Source: Kineococcus rhizosphaerae
Lineage (GTDB): Bacteria; Actinomycetota; Actinomycetes; Actinomycetales; Kineococcaceae
Reading direction: 5' to 3'
DNA length: 64,000 bases
NCBI RefSeq assembly: GCF_003002055.1
Contig: NZ_PVZF01000001.1
Location: forward strand, 310,001-374,000
The position numbers were made by a program, and so were the translations under genes. Under the pieces are notes generated by a model. It ran no database searches and was not told where the DNA came from. It worked only from the letters and a program-made list of their open reading frames with translations. Within the stretch, counting starts at the first letter, position 1. Each line of letters starts with the position of its first letter. Shown here one piece after another: positions 53,136-60,948 of this stretch.

Positions 53136-54782
53136 ATGCGTTCCCGTCCGGTCGATCCCGCGCCCGTGCACCTGGTGGTCACCCTGTTGCTGGCCGTCGT
53201 CGGAGGCCTAGCCGCGTGGGCGGCCTTCCCGGGGGCGGTGAGCGCCGAGGGGCTGTGGCCGACGGCGGTCCTGGCGGTGGCGCTGCTGGCGCTGGCCACG
53301 CACGGCGTTCGGGCCCGGCGGGGTCTCGCCGCCGGTTTCGTGTTCGGGTTCGCGTTCATGTTCCCGCACCTGTCCTGGAGCGGGACGTACGTGGGTCTGC
53401 TGCCGTGGACGGCGCTGACGGTGGCCTGCACCCTCTTCTACGCCGTCCTGGGGGCGGTGCTGCCGCGGCTGCAGCGGGCCCGCTGGCGGCTGGCGCCGCT
53501 GGCCGTGGCGACGGGCTGGGTGGCCACCGAGTTCGCCCGGGCCCGGGTGCCCTTCGAGGGTTTCCCCTGGGGCCGGCTGGCGTTCTCCCAGGCCGACGCC
53601 CCGACGCTGGGCCTGGCCGCGCTGGGCGGGTCGCCGGCCGTGACGTTCGGGGTGGGTCTGGCGGGTGGGCTGCTGGCCGCGGCGGTCCTGGCGCTGCGGC
53701 GGCTGCCGGCGCCGGTGGGCGCGGCGCGCGGGGTGCCGCGGCTGCGGCCCGCGGTGCTGCTGGTGGTGGCCGCGGCGGCCGTGACGTGGTCGGGGGCGCT
53801 GGTGCCGCGCCCGACGGCCGCCGAGGACGGGACGCGTCACGTCGCGGCGGTGCAGGGCAACACCCCCGAGGAGGGGCTGGAGTTCAACGCCGAGCGCCGG
53901 GCGGTGCTGGACAACCACGCCGGGGCCACCGAGCGGCTGGCCCGGGAGGTCGCGGCGGGCACGGCCCGGCAGCCGGACCTGGTGCTGTGGCCGGAGAACT
54001 CCAGCGACATCGACCCCTACGAGAACCCCGACGCGCAGGCCGTCATCGAGCAGGCCACCCGCGACATCGGCGTCCCGGTCCTGGTGGGGGCGGTGCTGGA
54101 CGGCCCGGGGCGGTTCGTGTCGAACACCGGGCTGGTGGTGACGCCGCAGGACGGCATCGCCGGCGCCCGCGACGACGACAGCCGGCACTACGTCAAGCAG
54201 CGCCCGGCGCCGTTCGCGGAGTACATGCCGTACCGCTCGTTCTTCCGGCACTTCAGCGACAAGGTCGACCTCATCACGCGCGACTTCGTCCACGGCGACC
54301 ACGTGGGGTTGCTGACGATGAACGGCGTGGAGGTCGGGGACGTCATCTGCTTCGAGGTGGCCTTCGACGACACCGTGCGGCAGTCGGTGCGCGCCGGAGC
54401 GCAGTTCCTCGTCGTGCAGACGAACAACGCCACGTTCGGGATGTCCGACGAGGCGCCGCAGCAGCTGGCGATGTCGCGGTTGCGGGCGGTGGAGTCCGGG
54501 CGTTCGGTCGTGCAGATCTCCACGGTGGGTGTCAGCGCGATCATCAGTCCCGACGGTGTCGCGCACGACGAGTCGTCGCTGTTCACGCCGGACGTCCTGA
54601 CCGGGGACGTGGTCCTGCGCTCGACGCAGACGGTCGCCACGCGGGTCGGGGCGCTGCCCGAGCAGGTCCTGACGGGCCTGTTCGTGCTGCTGCTGCTCAC
54701 CGCCCGCCGCGGGGCGCGGCGTGGGCCGCAGGACGGCCCGAAGGCCGCTGCGCGCCGCTCGGGCGCCCCGGTGCCCGCGTGA
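53136..54782 (+). CDS. lnt: Apolipoprotein N-acyltransferase
   Basis: Lnt adds the third acyl chain to lipoproteins. The 548-residue protein has six to seven N-terminal helices with FGFAFMFPHLSWSGTYVGLLPW and FPWGRLAFSQAD. A nitrilase domain follows, whose catalytic Glu lies in WPENSSDIDPYEN or a neighbouring strand, Lys in YVKQRPAPFAEYMPYR and Cys in VGDVICFEVAFDD. A final helix and basic tail end the protein. ATG at 53136 is fixed by the -10 spacing and by the start of the membrane region. fxsA is coupled to its stop. Several lipoproteins in this window are possible substrates. Confidence 0.9.
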   Translation: MRSRPVDPAPVHLVVTLLLAVVGGLAAWAAFPGAVSAEGLWPTAVLAVALLALATHGVRARRGLAAGFVFGFAFMFPHLSWSGTYVGLLPWTALTVACTLFYAVLGAVLPRLQRARWRLAPLAVATGWVATEFARARVPFEGFPWGRLAFSQADAPTLGLAALGGSPAVTFGVGLAGGLLAAAVLALRRLPAPVGAARGVPRLRPAVLLVVAAAAVTWSGALVPRPTAAEDGTRHVAAVQGNTPEEGLEFNAERRAVLDNHAGATERLAREVAAGTARQPDLVLWPENSSDIDPYENPDAQAVIEQATRDIGVPVLVGAVLDGPGRFVSNTGLVVTPQDGIAGARDDDSRHYVKQRPAPFAEYMPYRSFFRHFSDKVDLITRDFVHGDHVGLLTMNGVEVGDVICFEVAFDDTVRQSVRAGAQFLVVQTNNATFGMSDEAPQQLAMSRLRAVESGRSVVQISTVGVSAIISPDGVAHDESSLFTPDVLTGDVVLRSTQTVATRVGALPEQVLTGLFVLLLLTARRGARRGPQDGPKAAARRSGAPVPA

Positions 54783-55297
54783 GGGCGCCGCGCTGGGTGG
54801 CGTGGGTCCCCGTCGGGCTCCTGCTGCTGGTGGTCCTGGAGATCTGGCTGCTGGTCCAGATCGGTCACGTGATCGGCGGCGGCTGGGTGCTGGTCCTGCT
54901 GCTGGCCGAGACGTTCGGGGGTGCGCTGGTCCTGCGCCGGGCCGGTCGCCGGGCGGTGCAGGCCTTCCGGCAGACCGCGACGGTGCCCTTCGGAGCGCCC
55001 GTGCCGGGGCAGGAGCCGGGAGCGGTGGGCAACGCCGTCCTGACCGGCTTCGGCGGGCTGCTGCTGGTCCTGCCGGGGCTGATCAGCGACGTGCTGGGGG
55101 TGCTGTGCGTCCTGCCACCCACGCGGCGGTTGATCCGTGCCGTCTTCGTGCGGCTGGTGCGCCGGCGGTTCGACGCCGCGGTGCGCCGGGCCGGCGGGCC
55201 GCAGGTCGTCGTCGGTGACGTGGTCCCCGGCGACCTGGTGGACGGTGAGGTCGTGGACGGCGAGGTCGTGGACGACCCGCGGGAGCTGGGACGCTGA
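54779..55297 (+). CDS. FxsA family membrane protein
   Basis: The 172-residue protein has the FxsA layout: two N-terminal helices (VGLLLLVVLEIWLLVQIGHVIG and WVLVLLLAETFGGALVLRRAG), an amphipathic loop, and a third hydrophobic region GLLLVLPGLISDVLGVLCVLPP. A cytoplasmic tail ends with three DGEVV-like repeats. FxsA suppresses phage T7 exclusion when overproduced in Escherichia coli; its normal role is unknown. GTG at 54779 overlaps the lnt stop (GTGA), so the pair is co-translated. Confidence 0.87.
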   Translation: MRAPRWVAWVPVGLLLLVVLEIWLLVQIGHVIGGGWVLVLLLAETFGGALVLRRAGRRAVQAFRQTATVPFGAPVPGQEPGAVGNAVLTGFGGLLLVLPGLISDVLGVLCVLPPTRRLIRAVFVRLVRRRFDAAVRRAGGPQVVVGDVVPGDLVDGEVVDGEVVDDPRELGR

Positions 55298-55300
55298 ACG

Positions 55301-55342
55301 CACGAGGGCCGGCCGCCCCGTGCGGGGTGGCCGGCCCTCGTG
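55301..55342. terminator. Long bidirectional terminator between fxsA and rbpA
   Basis: A perfect 14-bp outer stem (CACGAGGGCCGGCC and its complement) continues into an inner CCCCG/CGGGG stem with a two-base tip, about 20 bp in all. It sits between converging stops and can serve both genes. Confidence 0.75.
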
Positions 55343-55354
55343 GGCGTCCGCCGA

Positions 55355-55702
55355 TCAGGCGCTGCGCTTGATCAGCTCGCGGCTGCGCAGCAGCTCGAGC
55401 CTCTCGTCCAGCAGCACTTCCAGCTCGGCGATGGTGCGCCGCTCCAGGAGCATGTCCCAGTGCGTGCGCGCCGGTTTGCCGGCCTTCTTCTCGGGCGCGT
55501 CGGTGTCGGCGCGCAGGGCCTCGGCCCCGCAGCGGCACTCCCACAGCGCAGGCACGTCGGCCTCCAGCGACATGGGCACCGTGACGGTGTGACCGTTCGG
55601 GCAGTGGTACGAGACCAGCTGCCGCTCGGCCGGCTCGACGCCGGACTCGCTCTCGAGGCTGGCGCCTCCGAGGCGGGATCCTCGCAGGTTGCGCTCGCTC
55701 AT
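55355..55702 (-). CDS. rbpA: RNA polymerase-binding protein RbpA
   Basis: RbpA binds the primary sigma factor and stabilises the open promoter complex in actinobacteria. The 115-residue protein has the expected parts: an N-terminal tail ending in RGSRLGGASLE, the core zinc-ribbon-like domain with YHCPNGHTVTVPM and WECRCGAEA, a basic linker, and the sigma-interaction helix HWDMLLERRTIAELEVLLDERLELLR. ATG at 55702 has GGGGAGG upstream. A GGAAC-N18-GTTC element lies 74-100 bases upstream. It matches the SigR/SigH-type promoter known to control rbpA in Streptomyces. Confidence 0.95.
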   Translation of the reverse strand: MSERNLRGSRLGGASLESESGVEPAERQLVSYHCPNGHTVTVPMSLEADVPALWECRCGAEALRADTDAPEKKAGKPARTHWDMLLERRTIAELEVLLDERLELLRSRELIKRSA

Positions 55703-55775
55703 GTGAACCTCCCCACCGTCCCCCCCGTACGGCGGCTCCCGGTGTTCCGGGAGGAGTGGAGGGGACTCGGTGGTT

Positions 55776-55802
55776 GAACGCCGTGACGATCCCCGCTGTT
55801 CC
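55776..55802 (-). promoter_or_regulatory. SigR/SigH-type promoter of rbpA
   Basis: On the minus strand GGAAC is followed, after exactly 18 bases, by GTTC. This matches GGAAY-N18/19-GTT, the thiol-stress sigma consensus. The predicted leader before rbpA is about 65 bases. Confidence 0.55.
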
Positions 55803-55857
55803 GCGACACCCGACACGGTGTGTGGAGGTCGTGTGCACAGCGAGGTTGATTGATTAC

Positions 55858-57252
55858 TCAGCGTACTGGATCGGTCCCTCGCTGTGCCTGCTGAACCCCC
55901 GCGGCCACGTCGACCCGGACCAGCAGCACCGCCCCCACGACGAAGAAGGCCAGCAGGGCCACCAGCGCTGGGCGGTAGGAGCCGCACAGCTGCGCGACGA
56001 GCCCGAACACCAGGGTCCCCAGCCAGCTCGTCCCGCGTTCCCCGGCCTGGTACAGGCTGAAGTACTCCGCCTCGGCCCCGGCCGGCACCAGGCGCGAGAA
56101 CAGCGAGCGGGACAGCGCCTGCGTCCCGCCCAGGACCAGGCCGATGAGGACGGCCAGGGCCAGCCAGCTCGTGAAGGCGCCGCGGGGCACCGCGAAGGCG
56201 CCCAGGACCACGACGATCCACAGCACCAGCCCGCCCAGGACCGTGCGCTGGGCCCCGAACCGGCCGGCGAGGCGGCCGAAGACGAGCGCGCCGAGGAAGG
56301 CGACGGCCTGCACGAGCAGGACGGTCGTCAGCAGCTGCGCGGAGCTGAAGCCCAGCTCCTCCTGGCCGTACACGCTGGAGGCCGACACGACGGTCTGGAT
56401 GCCGTCGTTGAAGACCAGGTAGGCCAGCAGGAAGCGCAGCACCTGCGGGTGGTGCCGCAGTCCCTTCAGCGTCCGGGCGAGCTGACGCACGGGCGCGGTG
56501 AGGCCGTGCCCGGCCTCGGGAGCCAGGTCCAGGACCGGTCGCGGGGGCAGCCGGCGCAGGCCCAGCACGGGCACGACGGTGAACAGCCCCCACCACAGGC
56601 CCGCCGAGGCCAGGGACACGCGCACCGACCACTCCTCGGTGAGACCGAACGTGCCCGGGGTGGAGACCAGCAGGAGGTTGACCGCCAGCAGCACGAACCC
56701 GCCGAGGTAACCGGCCGCCCAGCCGCGTGAGGAGACGGCGTCGCGTTCGGCGGGACCGGACACGTCGATGAGCAGGGCGTCGTTGACGACCAGGGACAGG
56801 GTGAGGCTGACGACGGCGACCAGGGCCAGCACGACCCCCAGCCACCAGCGGTCCCCGCCGACGGCGACCATGGCGGTCGCGGCGGCGGCCCCGGTCCACG
56901 CGAAGCCCCCCAGCAGGCGGTGGCGGTGGCGGGTGCGGTCGGCCAGGGCACCGACGAACGGCAGCAGCAGCGCCGACAGCAGGGTGGCGACGGTGATCGT
57001 GTACAGCGCCACCGAGCCGGGCGCGACCGGCAGGCCGAGGACCGAGAGGGTGTTCGTGCAGCCGTCGGTGCCCTGCGGGCAGGCGGCCCGGCGGGCGACG
57101 ACGGTCAGGTACGGGGCGAACAGGACGGTCTGCGTCGTGGTGACGAACGCGGAGTTGGCCCAGTCGTAGACGTACCAGGAGCGGCGGGCCCGCAGCAGCG
57201 TCGGGTCTGGCGTCGTGGCGGGCGTCGGGGCGGGGGTGCTCACGGCACCCAT
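55858..57252 (-). CDS. MFS transporter, Atg22/UMF1-like
   Basis: The 464-residue protein has about twelve membrane helices and the N-terminal block RRSWYVYDWANSAFVTTTQTVLFAPYL, which is typical of the Atg22/UMF1 branch of the major facilitator superfamily. LPFVGALADRTRHRHRLLG is the loop 2-3 signature, and LVLGGTQALSRSLFSRLVPAGAEAEYFSLYQ lies in the second half. The substrate is unknown; yeast Atg22 exports amino acids from the vacuole. ATG at 57252 follows the gdpD stop by one base. It is upstream of rbpA on the same strand, but rbpA has its own promoter. Confidence 0.9.
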   Translation of the reverse strand: MGAVSTPAPTPATTPDPTLLRARRSWYVYDWANSAFVTTTQTVLFAPYLTVVARRAACPQGTDGCTNTLSVLGLPVAPGSVALYTITVATLLSALLLPFVGALADRTRHRHRLLGGFAWTGAAAATAMVAVGGDRWWLGVVLALVAVVSLTLSLVVNDALLIDVSGPAERDAVSSRGWAAGYLGGFVLLAVNLLLVSTPGTFGLTEEWSVRVSLASAGLWWGLFTVVPVLGLRRLPPRPVLDLAPEAGHGLTAPVRQLARTLKGLRHHPQVLRFLLAYLVFNDGIQTVVSASSVYGQEELGFSSAQLLTTVLLVQAVAFLGALVFGRLAGRFGAQRTVLGGLVLWIVVVLGAFAVPRGAFTSWLALAVLIGLVLGGTQALSRSLFSRLVPAGAEAEYFSLYQAGERGTSWLGTLVFGLVAQLCGSYRPALVALLAFFVVGAVLLVRVDVAAGVQQAQRGTDPVR

Positions 57253-57253
57253 C

Positions 57254-58054
57254 TCACCCGATCCACTCGCCCCGCGAGGTCAGGACGGCCTTGAGGACGT
57301 CGGCGCGGTCGGTGATGATCCCGTCCACGCCGAGGTCGAGCAGCGCGGCGATCTGCGCCGCGTCGTCAACGGTCCACACGTGCACCTGCGCGCCGGCGCG
57401 GTGGACGGCGTCGACGAACCGGGCCGAGACGACCTCGACACCGCCGTGGCGCACGGGGACCTGGACGGCGTCGACCCCCCGCAGCGCGGCGCGCACCAGC
57501 AGCGGCGCGTGCAACCGGGTCCCGGCCAGGGCCAGGGCCGTGCCGGGGGAGCTGGCCGAGGTGGCCTCGCGCCCGCCGACGGCGGACAGCGCGGCGCGCC
57601 GGCGCCGCTGGGCGAACGCGGTGACCAGGACCCGGCCGTGGGCGTTCGTGCGGCGCAGCACCCCGTCGAGGTGGGCGACCGCGGCCGCGGTCTTGACGTC
57701 GAGGTTGAACCGGGCCCGGGGGAAGGAGCCGAGGACGTCCTCCAGGGCCGGGACCGGTTCGCGGCCGGCCACGAGCAGCCGGCGCACCCGGGCCCACGGC
57801 AGGTCGGACAGGGCGCCGCGCCCGTCGGTGACCCGGTCGAGGTGCTCGTCGTGGAAGGCCACGAGGTGCCCGTCGGAGGTGGTCCGCACGTCCGTCTCCA
57901 GGTACGCGTACCCGAGGTCGGTGGCCGCGGCGAACGCGGGCAGCGTGTTCTCCAGGCCGCGCAGCTTGTCGGTGGCGCTGAACCCGCGGTGGGCCATGGC
58001 GATCGGCCCGTCCCAGGCGCAGAACGCGTGGCGCGCCGGGGGCCGGGTCACCAC
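57254..58054 (-). CDS. Glycerophosphodiester phosphodiesterase
   Basis: This 266-residue TIM-barrel enzyme hydrolyses glycerophosphodiesters to glycerol 3-phosphate and an alcohol. Catalytic residues are visible in IAMAHRGFS (about residues 18-26), RGLENTLPAFAAA, YLETDVRTTSDGHLVAFHDEHLDRVTDGRG and NLDVKT. A conserved late WTVDD segment is present. There is no signal peptide, so it is cytoplasmic. The start is GTG at 58054 or 58051. It is the first gene of a pair with the MFS transporter. Confidence 0.93.
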   Translation of the reverse strand: MVTRPPARHAFCAWDGPIAMAHRGFSATDKLRGLENTLPAFAAATDLGYAYLETDVRTTSDGHLVAFHDEHLDRVTDGRGALSDLPWARVRRLLVAGREPVPALEDVLGSFPRARFNLDVKTAAAVAHLDGVLRRTNAHGRVLVTAFAQRRRRAALSAVGGREATSASSPGTALALAGTRLHAPLLVRAALRGVDAVQVPVRHGGVEVVSARFVDAVHRAGAQVHVWTVDDAAQIAALLDLGVDGIITDRADVLKAVLTSRGEWIG

Positions 58055-58067
58055 GGACGGGTGCCCA

Positions 58068-59495
58068 TCAGCCCGTGAACTCCCAGTGCCACGGCTCGAA
58101 CTGGCCGCTGCGGTTCTGCGCCCAGGCGGGGTTGATCCAGCCGTACAGGGCCGCGTTGCGGTCCATCCACTGGTGCTGGGCCGAGTCGGCGTTCTGGATG
58201 CCGTCGCCCAGGTCGACGGCGATGCCCAGGCCGTGCCGGCTGGTGCCGGGCTTGGCGGCCAGTCCGGGCTTGCGGGCCTTGACGTCGATCTGCTCGGCCA
58301 GGGTCCGGTAGGAGTCGGTCACCGAGATGTTCTTGCCGAACTGGGCCGCGTAGGCCTGGTTCAGGGCCGTGAAGGCGTTGGCGGCGTCCGAGCGCAGGAC
58401 GTGGCCGGGGGCGCTGGTCAGCGGGCACAGCGCGCTGCGGGGGATGAGGCCGTTGGCGAAGCCGACGAGGCTGATGCCCGTGTCGCAGTCGCCGGCGACG
58501 GCCGTGATGCTGCCCGCGGCCGCCGAGGCGGCGTAGGCGGCGGCCGCGGCGTCGGCCTGGGCCTTGGCGGCGGCGAGGTTGGCGGCGTGGTCGGCGGTGC
58601 TGGCCGCGTTGCCGGCCGCAGCGGCCTGCAGGACGGCGAGGTTCTGCACCTGCGAGCGCTGCTGGGCGACGAGGGCATCGGCCTGCTGCTTGGCGGCGGT
58701 GGCCAGGTCGGCCTGCTTGCGGGCCTCCTCGGCGGCCGCGGCCGCCTTGACGGTGGCGTCGGCCTGCACGCGCTGGGCCTCCTCGTAGGCCTCCACGGCG
58801 TTGCTGCGGCCGTCACCGATCCGCTTGGCCGAGGCGATGGCGCTGGCGGTGTCGTCGGTCGCCCCGCCCTTGAGGACGGAGACGAGCCCGGAGTACTCCG
58901 ACAGCGAGCCGCCGCCGCGGTAGGCCTGCGAGGCCCACTGCCCCAGGTCCTTCTTGCCCTCGGCCAGGGTCGCCTCGGCCTGGGCCAGCCGCTCGCGCTG
59001 GGCGGCCTCCTCCGTCACGGCGGCGTCCTTGGCCTCCACGGCCTGCTGGTAGGCCTCCAGCGCCGCGTTGGCCTGGGCGGCCAGGGCGTCCAGCGCCGAC
59101 TGGGCGGCGGCGAGGTCGGCCTGGGCCTGCGCGAGCTTCGCGGCCGAGGCCGCGGCCTGCTCCCGGGCCCGGTCGAGCTCGGCCTGGGTGGGCGGGTTCT
59201 CCGCGCTCACCGCGGCGTTCACCGTCGTGCCGACCGCCGAGCCCGGCGTCGAGGCCGCCGCAGCCGGTTCCGCGGACGCCGGGACCGCCGCGCCCAGGGC
59301 CAGGCACCCGGTGCTCGCCGCGGCCGCGGCGAACAGCACCGCTGCGCGCAGCGGGCTCCGGCGGGAGGAGGACTGGGCCGTGGGGGAAGGCACGTCGTGT
59401 ACGTCCAGTGCGGTCGGGGGCGCGAGCCCGGATCGGCGGTGCGGTGCTGACGGGGGGAGCGTGTCGCGTCGGCGTGGAGGTCCTGTGAGGGCCAC
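58068..59495 (-). CDS. Secreted M15 (VanY-type) peptidase with coiled-coil region
   Basis: The protein (475 residues from GTG 59495) has a signal peptide (RRSPLRAAVLFAAAAASTGCLALGAAVPASAEP), then a long Ala/Gln/Glu-rich coiled coil (about residues 100-330) like NlpC/PcsB partners. The C-terminal carboxypeptidase domain has SRHGLGIAVDLGDG (about 418-431) with zinc ligands His and Asp, and the final EPWHWEF. It probably trims D-Ala from peptidoglycan. The start is uncertain: 59495 lies nine bases after a TAGGGT hexamer, while GTG at 59393 would give a shorter, more usual signal peptide but has no ribosome-binding site. Confidence 0.85.
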   Translation of the reverse strand: MALTGPPRRRDTLPPSAPHRRSGLAPPTALDVHDVPSPTAQSSSRRSPLRAAVLFAAAAASTGCLALGAAVPASAEPAAAASTPGSAVGTTVNAAVSAENPPTQAELDRAREQAAASAAKLAQAQADLAAAQSALDALAAQANAALEAYQQAVEAKDAAVTEEAAQRERLAQAEATLAEGKKDLGQWASQAYRGGGSLSEYSGLVSVLKGGATDDTASAIASAKRIGDGRSNAVEAYEEAQRVQADATVKAAAAAEEARKQADLATAAKQQADALVAQQRSQVQNLAVLQAAAAGNAASTADHAANLAAAKAQADAAAAAYAASAAAGSITAVAGDCDTGISLVGFANGLIPRSALCPLTSAPGHVLRSDAANAFTALNQAYAAQFGKNISVTDSYRTLAEQIDVKARKPGLAAKPGTSRHGLGIAVDLGDGIQNADSAQHQWMDRNAALYGWINPAWAQNRSGQFEPWHWEFTG

Positions 59496-59504
59496 CGTCG
59501 GTGG

Positions 59505-59510
59505 ACCCTA
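59505..59510 (-). promoter_or_regulatory. -10 element of the M15 peptidase gene
   Basis: Minus-strand TAGGGT lies nine bases before the GTG at 59495. Confidence 0.4.
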
Positions 59511-59644
59511 CCCTCCGCAACCTCGGCACTTCGAGGACCGCCACGGAGGGGTGGAGGGTAATTGTGAGCAGGGTCACATAGCGGTCGGCTCATCCGTCGT
59601 CACGTTCTGCATCGTTCCAGACGCCCGGGTGGCATCATCCGGCG

Positions 59645-60817
59645 GTGCCCCCGACCACCCCCGCCGACGCCGACCCCCTGCCCGCGGTGGCGGCCGCGGC
59701 GGCCGCCGACGCCGGCGGCCTGGACCCGGCCCTGCTCGGCGACTTCCTCGACGACGTGTGGCAGGCCGTCCTGCAGCGACGCCGGCTGTCCACGGCCCGC
59801 ATCGCCCGCTACCGGGCGGTCGGCGAACGGGCCGCCGGGGCCGGGGTGGCCCTGCGGGCCCTGCTGGACCTGTACCTGTCGGCCGCCTGGCGGCTGTGGC
59901 GCCACCTGCCCCCCGTGGTCGCGGCCGCCGAGGACCCCGAGGGTGTCGTCACGGCCGGCGAGGTCGTGCTGCGCGCCACCGACGACGCCGTCGCCGTCCT
60001 CAGCGAGGCCTACCAGCTCGCCCGGCGGCAGCTGATCCGCCGGGAGGAGTCCGACCGGCGCGAGTTCGTCGACGACCTGCTGGCCGGCACCGCCGACCTC
60101 AGCGCCCTGCTGCGGCGCGCCCCCCGGTACGGCCTGGAGCTGACGAGCCCGCACGCCGTGGCCGTCGTGCGCGCCGACGTCCCCTTCGTCGACGCCACCG
60201 CCCAGCTGACCGCGGTCGAGCGCCGCCTGCAGGGCGCCTCGGCCGACGCCGACCCCCTGGTGGCGACCAAGGACGGCGCCCTCGTCGTCGTCTTCGCCGC
60301 CCCCGACCGGGCCGCGGTCGGTGAGGTGCTGGACCGGCTGCGCGACGTGCTCGGCGCCCCCGGGCGCTCCGGCTGGCGCGTGGGGGTCGGGCGCCCGGCC
60401 GCCGGGGCCGGGGGAGTCGTGGGCTCCTACGAGCAGGCGCGCGGAGCGCTGGCCCTGGGCGACCGCCTCGGGGGCGGACCCGTGGCCGACGCCGCCGACC
60501 TGCTCGTCTACGAGGTGCTGCTGCGCGACCGGGCCGTGGCCACCGACCTCGTCGAGACCACCCTGGGCGGTCTGCGGGACGTGCGCGGCGGCGCCGAGCC
60601 GGTCCTGCGGACCCTGGAGGCCTACCTGGCCTCCGGCGGCAACGCCACCGAGGCCGCGCGCCGGCTGCACCTGTCCGTGCGCGCCGTCACCTACCGCCTG
60701 GCGCGGGTGCGCGACCTCACCGGCGTCGACGTCACCCGTCCCGAGCAGCGGTTCGGCGTCCAGGCCGCCGTCTTGGCCGCCCGCGCCCTCGGCTGGCCGG
60801 ACACCACCACCCGCTGA
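59645..60817 (+). CDS. PucR/CdaR-type transcriptional regulator
   Basis: The 390-residue protein has a variable N-terminal half (LLGDFLDDVWQAVLQRRRLSTARIARYRAVGERAA, similar to RsbRD/PucR sensory helices) and a GGDEF-like central domain (about residues 165-290). The C-terminal helix-turn-helix is VLRTLEAYLASGGNATEAARRLHLSVRAVTYRLARVRDLTG (about 322-362), the PucR signature. Such regulators control purine, proline or other catabolic genes. A CATCAT hexamer lies six bases before the GTG. The target may be the 7-3-7 palindrome just past its stop. Confidence 0.87.
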   Translation: MPPTTPADADPLPAVAAAAAADAGGLDPALLGDFLDDVWQAVLQRRRLSTARIARYRAVGERAAGAGVALRALLDLYLSAAWRLWRHLPPVVAAAEDPEGVVTAGEVVLRATDDAVAVLSEAYQLARRQLIRREESDRREFVDDLLAGTADLSALLRRAPRYGLELTSPHAVAVVRADVPFVDATAQLTAVERRLQGASADADPLVATKDGALVVVFAAPDRAAVGEVLDRLRDVLGAPGRSGWRVGVGRPAAGAGGVVGSYEQARGALALGDRLGGGPVADAADLLVYEVLLRDRAVATDLVETTLGGLRDVRGGAEPVLRTLEAYLASGGNATEAARRLHLSVRAVTYRLARVRDLTGVDVTRPEQRFGVQAAVLAARALGWPDTTTR

Positions 60818-60834
60818 TTGCCGAGGTTCGGCAA
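60818..60834. promoter_or_regulatory. Palindrome between the PucR gene and terC, candidate operator
   Basis: TTGCCGA and TCGGCAA flank GGT, a perfect 7-3-7 dyad right after the regulator stop at 60817. It may be an operator bound by the regulator or a short terminator. Confidence 0.4.
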
Positions 60835-60898
60835 GGAGGCGCGGAGAACTCGTCCTGTTGTCGACCCGGTGTTGCGTGCCCTCGGCAGTCACGATGGA

Positions 60899-60925
60899 GA
60901 CCGGGCGGCGACCGCCGTCCCGGTC
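60899..60925 (+). promoter_or_regulatory. Hairpin in the terC leader
   Basis: An 11-bp stem with one bulged T (GACCGGGCGGC against GCCG-T-CCCGGTC) and the loop GACC ends 23 bases before the terC start. It does not show the conserved parts of the yybP-ykoY manganese riboswitch. Confidence 0.4.
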
Positions 60926-60948
60926 ACCTCGATCCTGGGGAGCACGCA

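Noticed and set aside
60818-60948. yybP-ykoY manganese riboswitch before terC
   Set aside because: A hairpin exists, but I could not find the conserved loop sequences of that riboswitch class.
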